From positions 1-64,000 of the forward strand of contig NZ_JABXKQ010000169.1 in assembly GCF_017114945.1 (NCBI RefSeq): a DNA stretch of 64,000 bases, in the 5' to 3' direction. Shown here in pieces: positions 8,435 through 18,219 of this stretch. The DNA comes from Nostoc sp. JL34 (lineage in GTDB: Bacteria > Cyanobacteriota > Cyanobacteriia > Cyanobacteriales > Nostocaceae). Below the pieces are notes generated by a model. That model was given only the letters and a program-made list of their open reading frames with translations, made no database searches and was not told the origin of the DNA. How positions within the stretch are numbered: position 1 is the first letter of the stretch; every line of letters starts with the position of its first letter. The position numbers and the translations under genes were made by a program.

Positions 8435-10426
8435 TCAACTCCATCCTCCAACTTCCGCATCAGTCAAGGGTTTCTCTAACTTACTGTATTCTGTTTGAGC
8501 CGCGCGTAATATGTGTTTCATCTGCACTGGTTCTCCGGCATCGGCAGCGAGGAAAGCTGCATTTAAGGCTATGTTACGGATATTACCCCCAGCGACATTG
8601 AGCCGCGCCAGTTGTAGGGCATCTAAGTCTGCGGTTGGGGTTTCGGCTGGAAAGACACGCCGCCAAATTTCGGCTCGTTGCATAGTATCGGGGAAGGGAA
8701 ACTGCACCACAAAGCGAATCCGCCGCAGGAAGGCTGTATCAATTGCACTCTTCAGGTTGGTAGTCAACACTGCTAAACCTGGGTAACTTTCCATGCGTTG
8801 CAATAAGTAGCTAACTTCTATATTGGCATAGCGATCGCGGGCATCTTTGACTTCACTGCGTTTACCAAATAAAGCGTCAGCTTCATCAAATAACAAAATT
8901 ACCCCACCTTGTTCTGCGGCATCAAACACCCGGCGCAAATTCTTCTCTGTCTCGCCAATATATTTGCTGACTACCGATGATAGGTCAATCCGATAAAGGT
9001 CGAGGCGCAATTTATGGGCCAGTACTTCTGCTCCCAAGGTTTTACCAGTGCCGCTAGCACCTGCAAATAGAGCGCTGATTCCCAATCCCCTAGCACTCTT
9101 GGCCCCAAAACCCCAATTGTTATATACAGTACTCCGTTGACGCACATGAGCCGCAATTTCCCGGAGAACTTGTTTCTGTGCCTCTGGCAATACTAAGTCT
9201 TCCCAATCACCAGATGGCTCAATTCTTTGGGCGAGTTCATCCAAGCGTGGACGTGCTTGCACGCGGCAGGCATCCCATAAAATATCGTTGATATCGGTTT
9301 CTGGTGTTTGTGCTAATTGTCCTGCGGCTTCTGCACAAGCAGCGCGAATGGTTGCGGCACTTAAGTTAAACTGCTCTACTAGGGTTTTGACTTGCCCATT
9401 CATTTGTGATGCACTCGCACCTAGTGCATCTTGCCAAACTGCACCTTGTTCTTTACTAGTTGGTTGATGTACGTCAAAATTAACTACTAGGCGTTGTGAT
9501 AAGCCGATCCGTTCCCGACTCGTGACTATTAAAAAGCCCTTTGTGCGTTCGATAAAATGAGCGATCGCATTCAGCCGCGCTATATCATTAGTATCCAGTT
9601 CATTACAGTCTATGAGTAAGGCACTCTGACTTAAAATCGTCTCGCGAGTCCACAGGCGGATGAGATTATCCAACTCGCTAGGTGCTAAGGGAATGACTTG
9701 TGCAGCCATTACCCACAGACTTAAACCCTGAAGTTGACAAATTGTGGCGGCAATGTCGCGTTTGCTAGCAGTTTCTTTACTACATAGTTGGACAATTGGC
9801 AAACTATTAACCTTGTAAGCTTGCGACCAAACGGCTGCTACTCGCTCTGCTAAATCTTGATGCGAGGGTACTAAATCACTAACCTCTGGTAATGGCTCAA
9901 TAATGCCAGCTAGCCGTTCGTCAAGATATTGGATACCCGTCAAATAATGTAAAATCCGCTCATCAATTCTTAAAGGACTGAGAGTCAGGGCATGACCGTC
10001 ACCAATTTGAATTAACCGCCAATGACGTAAGGGAGCATTTGGAGCGATCGCATCCCAGTGGACATCAGGTAAAGCTGCCAGAGCTAAACCCAAACTTGGG
10101 TAAGAACGTTGCGAATCCCCGTGGATTATAGCACACAATTTCGCAAAATCTCCATTCAATTCCATACCTGCACACAAGAGCAACAAATCATGTTCAAAGG
10201 ATGAGAGGCTAAACATTTTGCATACTCTCTCCAATGCCGATGGTGCAGGCATAGCAGCAGCAGCTTCCTGTAACGCTTGCTGTAAATGCTCTTGGTTTTT
10301 CTCGTCAGGTTGATTTTGCTCCCTGGCCGTGTGATTTTCTAAAAGACTACGCACCACGGCTAGGGCTGCTGATAGATAGCGGTAGTTTGCCTCATCCCAA
10401 TTGCGATTAATCGTTGTAGTATTCAT
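8435..10426 (-). CDS. AAA+ ATPase of contractile injection system (Pvc15-like)
   Basis: A 663-residue protein. The N-terminal 400 residues hold a degenerate helical/ATPase-like region. The C-terminal AAA+ module has Walker A GASGTGKT near 455-462, Walker B LLFDEADALF near 509-518, a sensor-1 VLTTN, and RRIRFVVQFPFP containing arginine-finger residues. This domain layout is that of the ATPase encoded in nearly all eCIS clusters (Pvc15 of the Photorhabdus virulence cassette), thought to help assemble particles or load cargo. It overlaps the DUF4255 gene by 4 nt, implying co-translation. FtsH/CDC48-like ATPases share the fold, but the neighbours favour the eCIS role. Confidence 0.88.
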   Translation of the reverse strand: MNTTTINRNWDEANYRYLSAALAVVRSLLENHTAREQNQPDEKNQEHLQQALQEAAAAMPAPSALERVCKMFSLSSFEHDLLLLCAGMELNGDFAKLCAIIHGDSQRSYPSLGLALAALPDVHWDAIAPNAPLRHWRLIQIGDGHALTLSPLRIDERILHYLTGIQYLDERLAGIIEPLPEVSDLVPSHQDLAERVAAVWSQAYKVNSLPIVQLCSKETASKRDIAATICQLQGLSLWVMAAQVIPLAPSELDNLIRLWTRETILSQSALLIDCNELDTNDIARLNAIAHFIERTKGFLIVTSRERIGLSQRLVVNFDVHQPTSKEQGAVWQDALGASASQMNGQVKTLVEQFNLSAATIRAACAEAAGQLAQTPETDINDILWDACRVQARPRLDELAQRIEPSGDWEDLVLPEAQKQVLREIAAHVRQRSTVYNNWGFGAKSARGLGISALFAGASGTGKTLGAEVLAHKLRLDLYRIDLSSVVSKYIGETEKNLRRVFDAAEQGGVILLFDEADALFGKRSEVKDARDRYANIEVSYLLQRMESYPGLAVLTTNLKSAIDTAFLRRIRFVVQFPFPDTMQRAEIWRRVFPAETPTADLDALQLARLNVAGGNIRNIALNAAFLAADAGEPVQMKHILRAAQTEYSKLEKPLTDAEVGGWS

Positions 10427-11700
10427 AAAATAGTCACCTGTGGCGAATCATATTCCCCAGACTGATTCTTGTGCAGTGGACTTTCTGCTCCATCTACCCG
10501 CACCCGGACAATATAAGTTCCTGGCTTGACGTTTTTGACAGGAATAGTGATTGCATCAGTATCTTCAGTGCGCGATGCAACAAAAAAAGAGTAATTTAAC
10601 GGCGTATTATCTGACACTTCAAAAAGTAGCAAAACTACTCGTTGTTCCTTACCTACTTTGGGCTGGAATTTAACGGTAATTTCTGCTGTGCGTAAATTGT
10701 CGCCGCTATTTTCCACTTGAGCAACGAATGCTGTAATTGTTGGATGTAGGACAAAAGCCGCAACGTTTGATTCAACTAAATGATCCGTTTTCCCTGCATT
10801 GCCCATTGTTTGATGTACAACTTGGACACCCTGCACGCTTGCGTATAAATCTGGCGGCACTAACAAGCTGATTTGGGTTTCTTTTACTTCTTGAGGTACT
10901 ATTAATGTCTCCGTATTACTGAAACGAACTCGTGTAATCTCACCGCGTAACCGTTTACCACGAATTACTAATGTTGTGCCTGCAACAATCATTTGCTCTG
11001 TCTTGGCTGGAGCCATAATTTGCTCTATATTCGGTTGAGACAAAGGCATCATGTAGTAACCTTCATTGTCAGATTTGCTACTTTCAATCAATACCATTGA
11101 TGCCAGATAGGTAGCTGAAGGTCGATAATGCGTTTGTAAAGCAGACCATAACTTAGAAGTTTCTTCCATATTAAAAAACTCTGGTGTCAGCTTTATCTGC
11201 CCAATTTGTTCAGCTAAATAGGATACAGACACACTTGCTACAGCTTGCGAAAAAGCACTTGAGGTATTGGTTGTAGATGCATTTATCAAAGTATTTTCAA
11301 TAATATCCGATGTGATAGCTGGTGTTTTGTGTAATAAATGCATCGCGTAGCCCAGTAAAAGCTCCGCCTGAAAATCCTTGGCTCCGTAGGCTGTTAGTAA
11401 GTAGTGGAGATCAAGAGCTAGTGGTGGAGTCGAAGATCGCGGGTTTCCATTAATCCGTGAGTGCCTGCTCCGAAATTCCTGAGATACCCAATCGACATTG
11501 CGATTCTGCGTCACTTGATAGAGAAAGAGGTTGATCTGAGCACGCTCGTCAGCTTCAACTGAAATTCGATCGGGCGGTAGGGCAGTTACAATCACATCAC
11601 CAACACTAGCAGCGATCGGATCGCTGACTAAACCATTTTCCAGCAAGACTTTAAGTACTGCTGTCACGGCGGCTATAGAGAGCACATTACTCATCCTCAT
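10423..11700 (-). CDS. DUF4255 (Pvc16-like) protein of eCIS
   Basis: A 425-residue protein. The N-terminal about 190 residues (SNVLSIAAVTAVLKVLL…, LFLYQVTQN, PLALDLHYLLTAYG) are the DUF4255/Pvc16_N domain, in known systems a tail-terminator-like protein at the distal end of the tube and sheath. IPT/TIG-like beta sandwiches follow (about 235-425; LVIRGKRLRG). It is the first gene of the minus-strand operon. ATG at 11700 and ATG at 11694 are both possible starts. No sheath, tube or baseplate gene lies upstream: 560 bp of noncoding DNA follows, then an unrelated plus-strand kinase. The structural genes must therefore be elsewhere if the system is functional. Confidence 0.87.
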   Translation of the reverse strand: MRMSNVLSIAAVTAVLKVLLENGLVSDPIAASVGDVIVTALPPDRISVEADERAQINLFLYQVTQNRNVDWVSQEFRSRHSRINGNPRSSTPPLALDLHYLLTAYGAKDFQAELLLGYAMHLLHKTPAITSDIIENTLINASTTNTSSAFSQAVASVSVSYLAEQIGQIKLTPEFFNMEETSKLWSALQTHYRPSATYLASMVLIESSKSDNEGYYMMPLSQPNIEQIMAPAKTEQMIVAGTTLVIRGKRLRGEITRVRFSNTETLIVPQEVKETQISLLVPPDLYASVQGVQVVHQTMGNAGKTDHLVESNVAAFVLHPTITAFVAQVENSGDNLRTAEITVKFQPKVGKEQRVVLLLFEVSDNTPLNYSFFVASRTEDTDAITIPVKNVKPGTYIVRVRVDGAESPLHKNQSGEYDSPQVTIL

Positions 11701-12261
11701 TCCTCATGGCAATAGCACATATTAATCATGTACGCCAGAGCAAATTGACAGAATATTTTTTGCAAAACTTTAAATATTCTGTAGCGGGGATTGAGGATTG
11801 GGAACTAAGTATAAATTCTGCAACAATCCGGTGTATTAGAATTTACGCACATTCTCCAAATTCTTCTCTTCTCTACCAGATGCTGCGCGTACTCCTGCGT
11901 GAAGCAAGCTATACGTAGTGTTTCGTAGAGAACACAGTTCGATAAATTAAGCTTTTGGCAGTTTTTACGTAAGTACTGTGTGTGAATCTCCCCCAAATTT
12001 CCCCAGTTCCCAATCCCCAGTCCCTCGTGAAATTTGCGTTAACTTATACATTAGGAACAAACTTCAACTGCCATAAGTCTTAATTTTAAACATTTTATCA
12101 AATTGCTAGCATTACTTTTATGTTAAGCTGAGTATAATTAGATAAACGCTAGTAGCATATATTACTAATATTCATCTAGGTTACGAAGCAAGCAATCATA
12201 TTTGCAATACTAGTATTATCTCTGACTACAGTTAACACTTTAAAGTAACTAGGATGGGTTC
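11701..12261. other. Divergent intergenic region
   Basis: This 560-bp gap separates the eCIS-like operon (minus) from the kinase (plus) and must hold both promoters. It includes a Nostoc short repeat (about 11883-11935, cgtactcctgcgtgaagcaagc…) and a run of cccagttcccaatccccagtccc. No convincing gene is visible. Confidence 0.5.
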
Positions 12262-14325
12262 TTGCAGATGAAATCCCCACCTTCTTCAAATTCTTGGAAT
12301 GGTCGCTTCGTAGGTGATAACCAGCGATATCGTTTAGACAAACGGTTAGGCGGGGGTGGCATGGGAGAAGTCTTCCTGGCAACAGATACCCGTGTCGGTC
12401 AGCAGGTAGCGTTGAAGTTGCTCAAAGATACGCTGGTGGCATCACTAGAAATGAGAAAGCGTTTTGAGCGTGAGGTGGCAGTTTGTGCTGCTTTGCAAAG
12501 CGATCACATTGTTAAGATTAGTGATTGTGGAGTTACCCCGGAAGGTTTTCCATTTTACGTCATGGAATATTTGCGGGGACAAACGCTCAGACAATTATTG
12601 CTACGCGAAAAGCTGCTATCTGTTGAGCGGACAGTGAAGATTATGGCGCAAGTTTGCAAGGGTTTACAGCTTGCCCATCAAGGAGTGACTCTCCAACGAG
12701 ATGGCGGCAAAACCACTGAGCATATTCAGGTAGTTCATCGCGACCTAAAGCCAGATAATATATTTCTGACGCCTACAGATTTGGGAGAGTGGGTCAAGGT
12801 TTTGGATTTTGGTGTTGCCAAAATTCGTAGTGAATCTTCAGAAAATTCCAATATTACAAATATAACTAGTACATTTATCGGTACATTTCGTTACGCACCT
12901 CCTGAACAAATCCAAAGCGATCAAAATCTGGATGCCAGGGGTGATATTTACAGCTTAGGGATTATTCTTTATGAAATGCTGAGTGCAGCCGACCCTTTTG
13001 GAATCAGCATTAAAGGTAGTCATATTAGTGAAGCTTCTTGGGTATTAGCTCACGCTTATGAGCCACCGAAACCACTGCGCGAGCAACCAGGGTGTGAGCA
13101 TTTACCCGTACAATTGGAAGCTGTAGTGATGAAATGCCTCCACAAAAACCCAGCTAACCGATTTGCAACTGTAGAAGAACTGAATCAGGCTTTGCAAGCT
13201 GCTGGCAAATTTGCTACAGGGAATACTAGTGTACCCGGACAGATTACTGGACAACCGCAACCTTCCTACAATCAAGGTTCAAATCACGAAACTGTTCCCA
13301 GGCAATCGAACGACGACACCATTATTCGTCCTCCATCTGCATACAATCAAGGTTCAAATCACGAAACTGTTCCCAGACAATCGAACGACGACACCATTAT
13401 TCGTCCTCCATCTGCATACAATCAGGGTTCAAATCACGAAACTGTTCCCAGACAGTTTAACCCAATTGAGCCAAACCAATCTCAGGAAACCGTTCCTCCC
13501 CTTTCCGGTAGGTACAATCAAGGTTCAAATCACGAAACCGTTCCGAGACAGTTTAATCCGATTGAGCCAAACCAATCTCAGGAAATCATTCCTCCCCTTG
13601 CGGGTGGGTACAACCAAGGTTCAAATAACGAAACTATTCCGAGACAGTTTAACCCAGTTGAGCAAAGTCAACAAAGTCCTGTGAATAATCCGAACGCTAG
13701 CAAACCAGACGTGACGTTGTATCAACCACGATCAGCATCTAATCAAGGTGGACAACAAGTACCACCAGATAAGACATTGTTTCAACCACGACCTGGGTCT
13801 AATCAAGGCGGGCAACAAGTGCCACCAGATAAAACGTTGTTTCAACCGCGACCAGCATCTAATCAAGGCGGACAACAAGTACCACCAGATAAGACGTTGT
13901 TTCAACCGCGACCAGCATCTAATCAAGGCGGACAACAAGTACCACCAGATAAGACGTTGTTTCAACCGCGACCAGCATCTAATCAAGGCGGACAACAAGT
14001 ACCACCAGATAAGACGTTATTTCAACCGCGACCTGGGTCTAATCAAGGTAGACCAGAAGTGCGACCCGATGTGACATTGTATCAGCCACGACCTTCGTCT
14101 AGTCAAGGGAGACCACAAGCGCGAACGGATGACACTATTTACCAACCAAGGCTAAGTGAGCAGCTAACTACGAGAATTACTCCCAATTTCTTGCGAATCC
14201 TAGGGGTGGTGTTGGCGATTGGGCTAACTTTAGCATTAGTAACCTATATATATACTCAATCGCAATCTCGTAAAGAGCCAAGCAACCAGCAAGATTTACC
14301 TAATAGCGATCGCATTCAGAATTAA
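12262..14325 (+). CDS. Transmembrane Ser/Thr protein kinase with repeat linker
   Basis: A Hanks-type kinase of 687 residues. It has a Gly loop GGGGMGEVF near 30, a catalytic lysine in VALKLL, HRDLKPDN near 158, DFGVAK near 182, and the activation/APE segment YAPPEQ. Residues about 330-630 form a low-complexity linker of tandem repeats (see repeat entry). One membrane helix at about 646-665 leaves a short tail outside. The start is TTG 12262 (AGGA at 12251-12254, 7 nt upstream) or ATG 12268. Each linker repeat carries a D-x-T-[IL] or ETVP motif, so the linker may be an autophosphorylated docking array; this is inference. The kinase faces the cytoplasm. Substrates are unknown. Confidence 0.9.
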   Translation: MQMKSPPSSNSWNGRFVGDNQRYRLDKRLGGGGMGEVFLATDTRVGQQVALKLLKDTLVASLEMRKRFEREVAVCAALQSDHIVKISDCGVTPEGFPFYVMEYLRGQTLRQLLLREKLLSVERTVKIMAQVCKGLQLAHQGVTLQRDGGKTTEHIQVVHRDLKPDNIFLTPTDLGEWVKVLDFGVAKIRSESSENSNITNITSTFIGTFRYAPPEQIQSDQNLDARGDIYSLGIILYEMLSAADPFGISIKGSHISEASWVLAHAYEPPKPLREQPGCEHLPVQLEAVVMKCLHKNPANRFATVEELNQALQAAGKFATGNTSVPGQITGQPQPSYNQGSNHETVPRQSNDDTIIRPPSAYNQGSNHETVPRQSNDDTIIRPPSAYNQGSNHETVPRQFNPIEPNQSQETVPPLSGRYNQGSNHETVPRQFNPIEPNQSQEIIPPLAGGYNQGSNNETIPRQFNPVEQSQQSPVNNPNASKPDVTLYQPRSASNQGGQQVPPDKTLFQPRPGSNQGGQQVPPDKTLFQPRPASNQGGQQVPPDKTLFQPRPASNQGGQQVPPDKTLFQPRPASNQGGQQVPPDKTLFQPRPGSNQGRPEVRPDVTLYQPRPSSSQGRPQARTDDTIYQPRLSEQLTTRITPNFLRILGVVLAIGLTLALVTYIYTQSQSRKEPSNQQDLPNSDRIQN
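13267..14157 (+). repeat. In-frame tandem repeats in the kinase linker
   Basis: Three kinds of unit are nested in the coding sequence. Two near-identical 75-bp units begin at 13267 and 13342; the copy starting at 13417 diverges. Units of 96 bp begin at 13417, 13513 and 13609. Five nearly identical 60-bp units begin at 13738, 13798, 13858, 13918 and 13978, and two diverged ones begin at 14038 and 14098. The high identity of the 60-bp units indicates recent expansion and length variability between strains. Confidence 0.9.
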
Positions 14326-14354
14326 TCAGCTAATCAGCATTCAATTTGCATAGT

Positions 14355-15805
14355 CAGTAGATCACAAACTTTTCCCAAAAGGGCGATCGCCAACAAAATA
14401 ATCAGTAAGCTCAAGTGCTATAAGCTACTTAGTATATAGATAAAGCTTATGATTGCTTAAGCCAAGAAGTGAAATAATGAAAGTGTTGTGTATTATTTTG
14501 TTAAAATAATTGACTGTTTCATTAGAACAACTGGCTATAACAGAGACAGAAACTCTAAATGAAGTTCTTGAGTGTTTGGCAGAAAACTTCTCAATTAAGA
14601 CTCAAGGTGCATGTAATCAAAAAACTCTATTTGAGATTTTAGTGAGAGCCGCAAGCAATGGAGATACTATTGAGAATACAGCCAAGACCTTGAAGAAAAT
14701 TCCATCGGGAAATGATATTAGATATTATCTCAACAAAATTACTGATTTTGAAGACTTAGAGAGACAAATTAATCAAGCATTAAAAAGTCGAGTTCCGAAA
14801 GGAATTAAAAATGGACACCTAAAGTTAGCTATTGATTTAAATTTAATTCCTTATTATGGCAAGCCTAGTAACGAGGAATTACCCTATATATATCGCAGCC
14901 AGGCGAAATCTGGTACTTGCTCCTTCTATGCTTATGCAACTTTATATGTTGTCCGGAAAGGAAAACGTGTAACCCTTGCAATTAGAGGCGTTAGATGGCT
15001 GGATACAAGTGTTGCTATTATTACTTATCTATTAGCATAAATTAATGCACTTAATATTCAAATAAAACAACTTTATCTTGATAGAGGATTCTTCAATGTT
15101 CCCGTCATTCGGTGGTTACAAGCTTTAGATATCCCTTTACTTATGCCAGCAATAAAAACAGGAAAGCAAGGGGGAATCAAACAGTTTTTAAAAGGCAGAA
15201 AAAGTTATAAAACTACATATACTATGACCAGGGCTGGAAATAAAGATGATTCCGTCATTTTTGAATTATGGATTGTCTGTAAATATAAAAAAGGCAAACG
15301 ACATCAAAATGGGGTAGAATACTTCGCTTATGTGGTTCATCAGATAAAAACTAATTTATCTTATATTCATCAAGATTATAGAAAAAGATTTGGAATAGAA
15401 AGTAGTTACAGGCTCAAAAATATCTGTCGAATCAGAACAACAAGTAAAAAACCAGTTCTCAGGTTATTATTCGTTGGGATCTCTTTTATTCTAGTCAATA
15501 TATGGGTCAACCTTTTATGGCTAAAAATTAGCCTGAAGAGGAAGGGCGGAAGATTAATTTATCGCCAATTATTTAGTCTCAGACAGATGTTAGCCTTCCT
15601 ACGTCAAGCTGTTGACAAAATACATGAAGTTGTTGAAGGTATTTATCTTCCATCAGGTTAATTGTTAGAAACTCAGTTGCTACCCCTTTATAAGGGATTC
15701 TTATCAATGTCCCACCTATTTGCTTAAACAGCAACTGATAAAAAGTATCATTGACTACAAAACTTTCAAGCCATCGCCCTTCGGGAAAAAGTTTGTGATC
15801 TACTG
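14355..15805 (+). mobile_element. ISH3-like insertion sequence, complete ends, 1451 bp
   Basis: Inverted ends begin CAGTAGATCACAAAC (14355) and finish with its complement at 15805; similarity extends about 35 bp with mismatches. The IS is flanked by a 5-bp direct repeat ATAGT at 14350-14354 and 15806-15810. It inserted 29 bp after the kinase stop codon. It holds one transposase frame that carries a nonsense codon. The intact ends could still be mobilised by a related transposase in trans. Confidence 0.88.
14510..15661 (+). pseudogene. ISH3-family transposase, one in-frame stop
   Basis: A single frame starting at TTG 14510 runs to 15661, broken only by TAA at 15038-15040. Both parts are in the same phase and the sequence reads continuously across the stop (…ITYLLA * INALNIQIKQLYLDRGFF…). 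DDE residues are visible: D in LAIDLNLIPYYG, D in YLDRGFF, and E in FGIESSYR. The C-terminal basic/hydrophobic region is intact. A single substitution to TAA is the simplest explanation. Read-through or reinitiation at ATG 15143 would give only a partial enzyme lacking the first Asp. Confidence 0.85.
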
Positions 15806-15830
15806 ATAGTTAAAAGGTGGTGATTTCGGG

Positions 15831-15889
15831 TATGTCGAGACGCGAAATTAGATTGGGCTTCACCCCGCTAAAGCGTCTCGACATGGATA
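15831..15889. repeat. Palindromic Nostoc repeat
   Basis: The stem tatgtcgagacgc (15831-15843) pairs with gcgtctcgacat (15873-15884), with further outer pairing to ggatacc. It lies between the IS and the convergent ATP-grasp gene and may serve as a transcription end for the latter. Confidence 0.6.
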
Positions 15890-16002
15890 CCGGATATATT
15901 AAAAATCAGATCCGAATGAATTAATGAAACCCTGCACTAAGTTGACACCAATGTGCAGATGTACGCTTATACAGCCAATTCATGTGTGACAAACGATATT
16001 CC

Positions 16003-17604
16003 TTAACTATATTCATCCCAAACCACAGGAAAGGAATAATCTGAAAACCCCGAGAAATCATGATTTTCGCTGCGCGTTTCTTCATCCAGAACTTTGACAA
16101 CTTTGTTATAAATATCTTGTGCTTGTTGCGGAGAATCACCGATGCTGGTTAATCCCAACTTGCCAAACTGCGAAAGGCAACCCATAAGATGAAACACTGT
16201 GCCCGTCTCTGTACCGCTGTCGAAGTGTAGTCTGTGGTGAGCGATGATATCCATCAAATCATTAGGCAATAATCCCTGATAGCGCTCTTTTTGCAGGTTG
16301 TCTGTGGCAATGTAGTATTTGGGACGACCTTGCTGACTATAAAATAAACCCGTGGAAAGGTCATAGCGACCATTCGTTAATAATTTCAAGGTCATGAATG
16401 GATGAGTTGTGCCGCCTTTACGCAGGTTAATTTCGATCGCCTGAATATCCCAATCTCCATTACCCTTGTCAACAGCGATAAAATCTACACCAAATCGCTC
16501 TAAAGTGCCTTTCTCTGCTAGCTGTCTGCCAACTTGTAGTCCCAGTTGCTGTAATTGCAATCGATATCTTTCATCAGCAGGAAAGCTACAACCAAGATAA
16601 ATTTGACCGTCTGGGCCTCCAAGAATTTGGTCGTGGGTTGAAAGGATTTCTACTTCGCCATTGGGTGTGATCCGTCCTTGGACGCTGGGCGATCGCTTAA
16701 TTTCCCCTTCCACAAATGCTTCGGTAATTGCCCCTAATTCCGGGATTCTTCCCGAAAAATTATCCCAAGTTTCTTGTCTTGCTTGAAAGCGCATTGTTGA
16801 GAAGCGATCGCTAATTGCTGCTACCCTTTCGGCATGAGTCCCAATGCTTGGTGCTAAATTCTTAATTGGTCTTAGATCCAGCAATGCATTCCCCTCTCCA
16901 GAAATGCCTTCGTTGAGTTTTACTACTACCCGTTTTAATGTCGGTTGGCGTTCCCACAAATCAACGGTAGCTTCTGTCAAATCTGTGTGGTTCCAAACTT
17001 TCTCGCTGCCATCTGGATGCGGTACTCCGCTTTCTTTGAAGATTTGCCGACTGCCACTTTTTGTCCCCCAAATCTGTAAATCTGGTGCGGCAGCATACAG
17101 AGGTACACCCAATTTTACAGACAATTCGCCTTCCCAGTGCGAAGAGTTATAACAGATCATAAATGATTTGTCTAGCCTCAAAGATTGATGAATCCGCTCT
17201 AGCAGGCGGGGGCGTTCTAAAATCTTTTGGCTCAGAGGCTTAAGGGAGGAATCGTAAGTAGAAAGTAGCAACAAGCGGTTGCGAGCATGAGAAAAGGGAA
17301 TTCCTGGCAACAGTTGCAGATAATAATCAATGATACTAGGATGCAGCGGTACTGATGTCACATAAACCAGCCGAGTCCGGGGATTCTGCAACCGAATTAA
17401 GGAAAATAGTAATCTTTCTTCATAATGTTCGCAACCTTCAATCTTTTGAAGTTCACGCTGGTCGAGACTCAAGGAGGGAATAATTAAAATATCCGCTTCA
17501 CTATTGTCAAATAACTCGATCGTTTTCCAGCGATCGCGCAGGGTTAATTGTAAGTGGCGAAACTTTTCAACCTGCTCTAACTCGGAAATATTTAGTGTTG
17601 CCAT
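16003..17604 (-). CDS. ATP-grasp protein, peptide ligase PGM1-related
   Basis: A 533-residue protein with an N-terminal preATP-grasp-like half and an ATP-grasp core (about 170-420). The core includes VVVKLNEGISGEGNALLDL, GITPNGEVEIL-type strands and an acidic IEINLRKGGTTHPF metal/ATP segment. The C-terminus resembles the PGM1 C-terminal domain. PGM1 of Streptomyces ligates an amino-acid-like acid to peptides in pheganomycin synthesis. Cyanobacterial homologues are conserved but of unknown role. It stands alone, so the partner substrate cannot be inferred. The ATG at 17604 gives MATLNISELEQ. No frameshift is seen. Confidence 0.8.
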   Translation of the reverse strand: MATLNISELEQVEKFRHLQLTLRDRWKTIELFDNSEADILIIPSLSLDQRELQKIEGCEHYEERLLFSLIRLQNPRTRLVYVTSVPLHPSIIDYYLQLLPGIPFSHARNRLLLLSTYDSSLKPLSQKILERPRLLERIHQSLRLDKSFMICYNSSHWEGELSVKLGVPLYAAAPDLQIWGTKSGSRQIFKESGVPHPDGSEKVWNHTDLTEATVDLWERQPTLKRVVVKLNEGISGEGNALLDLRPIKNLAPSIGTHAERVAAISDRFSTMRFQARQETWDNFSGRIPELGAITEAFVEGEIKRSPSVQGRITPNGEVEILSTHDQILGGPDGQIYLGCSFPADERYRLQLQQLGLQVGRQLAEKGTLERFGVDFIAVDKGNGDWDIQAIEINLRKGGTTHPFMTLKLLTNGRYDLSTGLFYSQQGRPKYYIATDNLQKERYQGLLPNDLMDIIAHHRLHFDSGTETGTVFHLMGCLSQFGKLGLTSIGDSPQQAQDIYNKVVKVLDEETRSENHDFSGFSDYSFPVVWDEYS

Positions 17605-18219
17605 AACCCCTGCCCTCTAATGATCCCAATGTAGCGCACCCCGTAGCCTTTTGGACGATGTATAGTCGCCGTGTCAGGATTCAGATAGTTTTGCAAAAAA
17701 ATTCAGGAAGTCCGCAAGGATAAATCAAACTATAGCAACCCGCAGAACGCCGACTTCTTTAATTTCTTTTCAGTCTTAAGGTTGAGCTAATTGCAGCTTA
17801 CTTTCCCTCTAAGGAGCGATAAACTACAGCAACATAATAGCTAACTTTAAAGCAGATGAAAAAGATAAATTATTCATCACATGAGAGTTGTGTACTTATT
17901 TTTCATGGTCAGGTGTGAAGATAAATAAAGTAAGTTGCGTACAGGTGCTAGGAATAAGTAAGTTTGGCAAACATCCAGGATCTAAATGCCTAAAATTGCA
18001 AATTGCTAGTGAGAGTCAAAGCAAAAAATAAACCTTGGGTTGAATTTTCGATCCAAGGTTTATTTTTGAAATGGGGAATGGGAGAGATGAGAAAGATGGG
18101 TTTTAAGCAATGTCCTTTAGGAGTGCTGAGTGGAAAATCTCACTTAGCACTCGGAATTCCGAACTATTTTGCCCCATTCCCAATGCCCAATTCAATATTC
18201 AATTACAAAGGCAAAATCT
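17605..18219. other. Intergenic region with an orphan terminator
   Basis: About 615 bp with no convincing ORF. It contains the terminator at 18027-18067, a second hairpin at 18121-18152 (gagtgctgagtg / cacttagcactc) and a cggaattccg palindrome. A plus-strand transcript ending at the terminator would be noncoding; no known sRNA was recognised. Confidence 0.45.
18027..18067 (+). terminator. Rho-independent-type hairpin without an upstream gene
   Basis: A perfect 12-bp stem, aataaaccttgg (18027-18038) and ccaaggtttatt (18053-18064), is followed by a T-run ending at 18067. No plus-strand gene precedes it for over 2 kb (beyond the IS), so it may end a noncoding RNA or shield the SDR gene from upstream transcription. 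Confidence 0.65.

Noticed and set aside
13211..14074. Repeat-rich ORFs in other frames of the kinase gene
   Set aside because: They are shadows of the tandem repeats; the kinase frame has clear domains and the correct phase.
12262..15805. Kinase and transposase as one transferred unit
   Set aside because: The 5-bp target duplication shows that the IS alone inserted, after the kinase stop codon.
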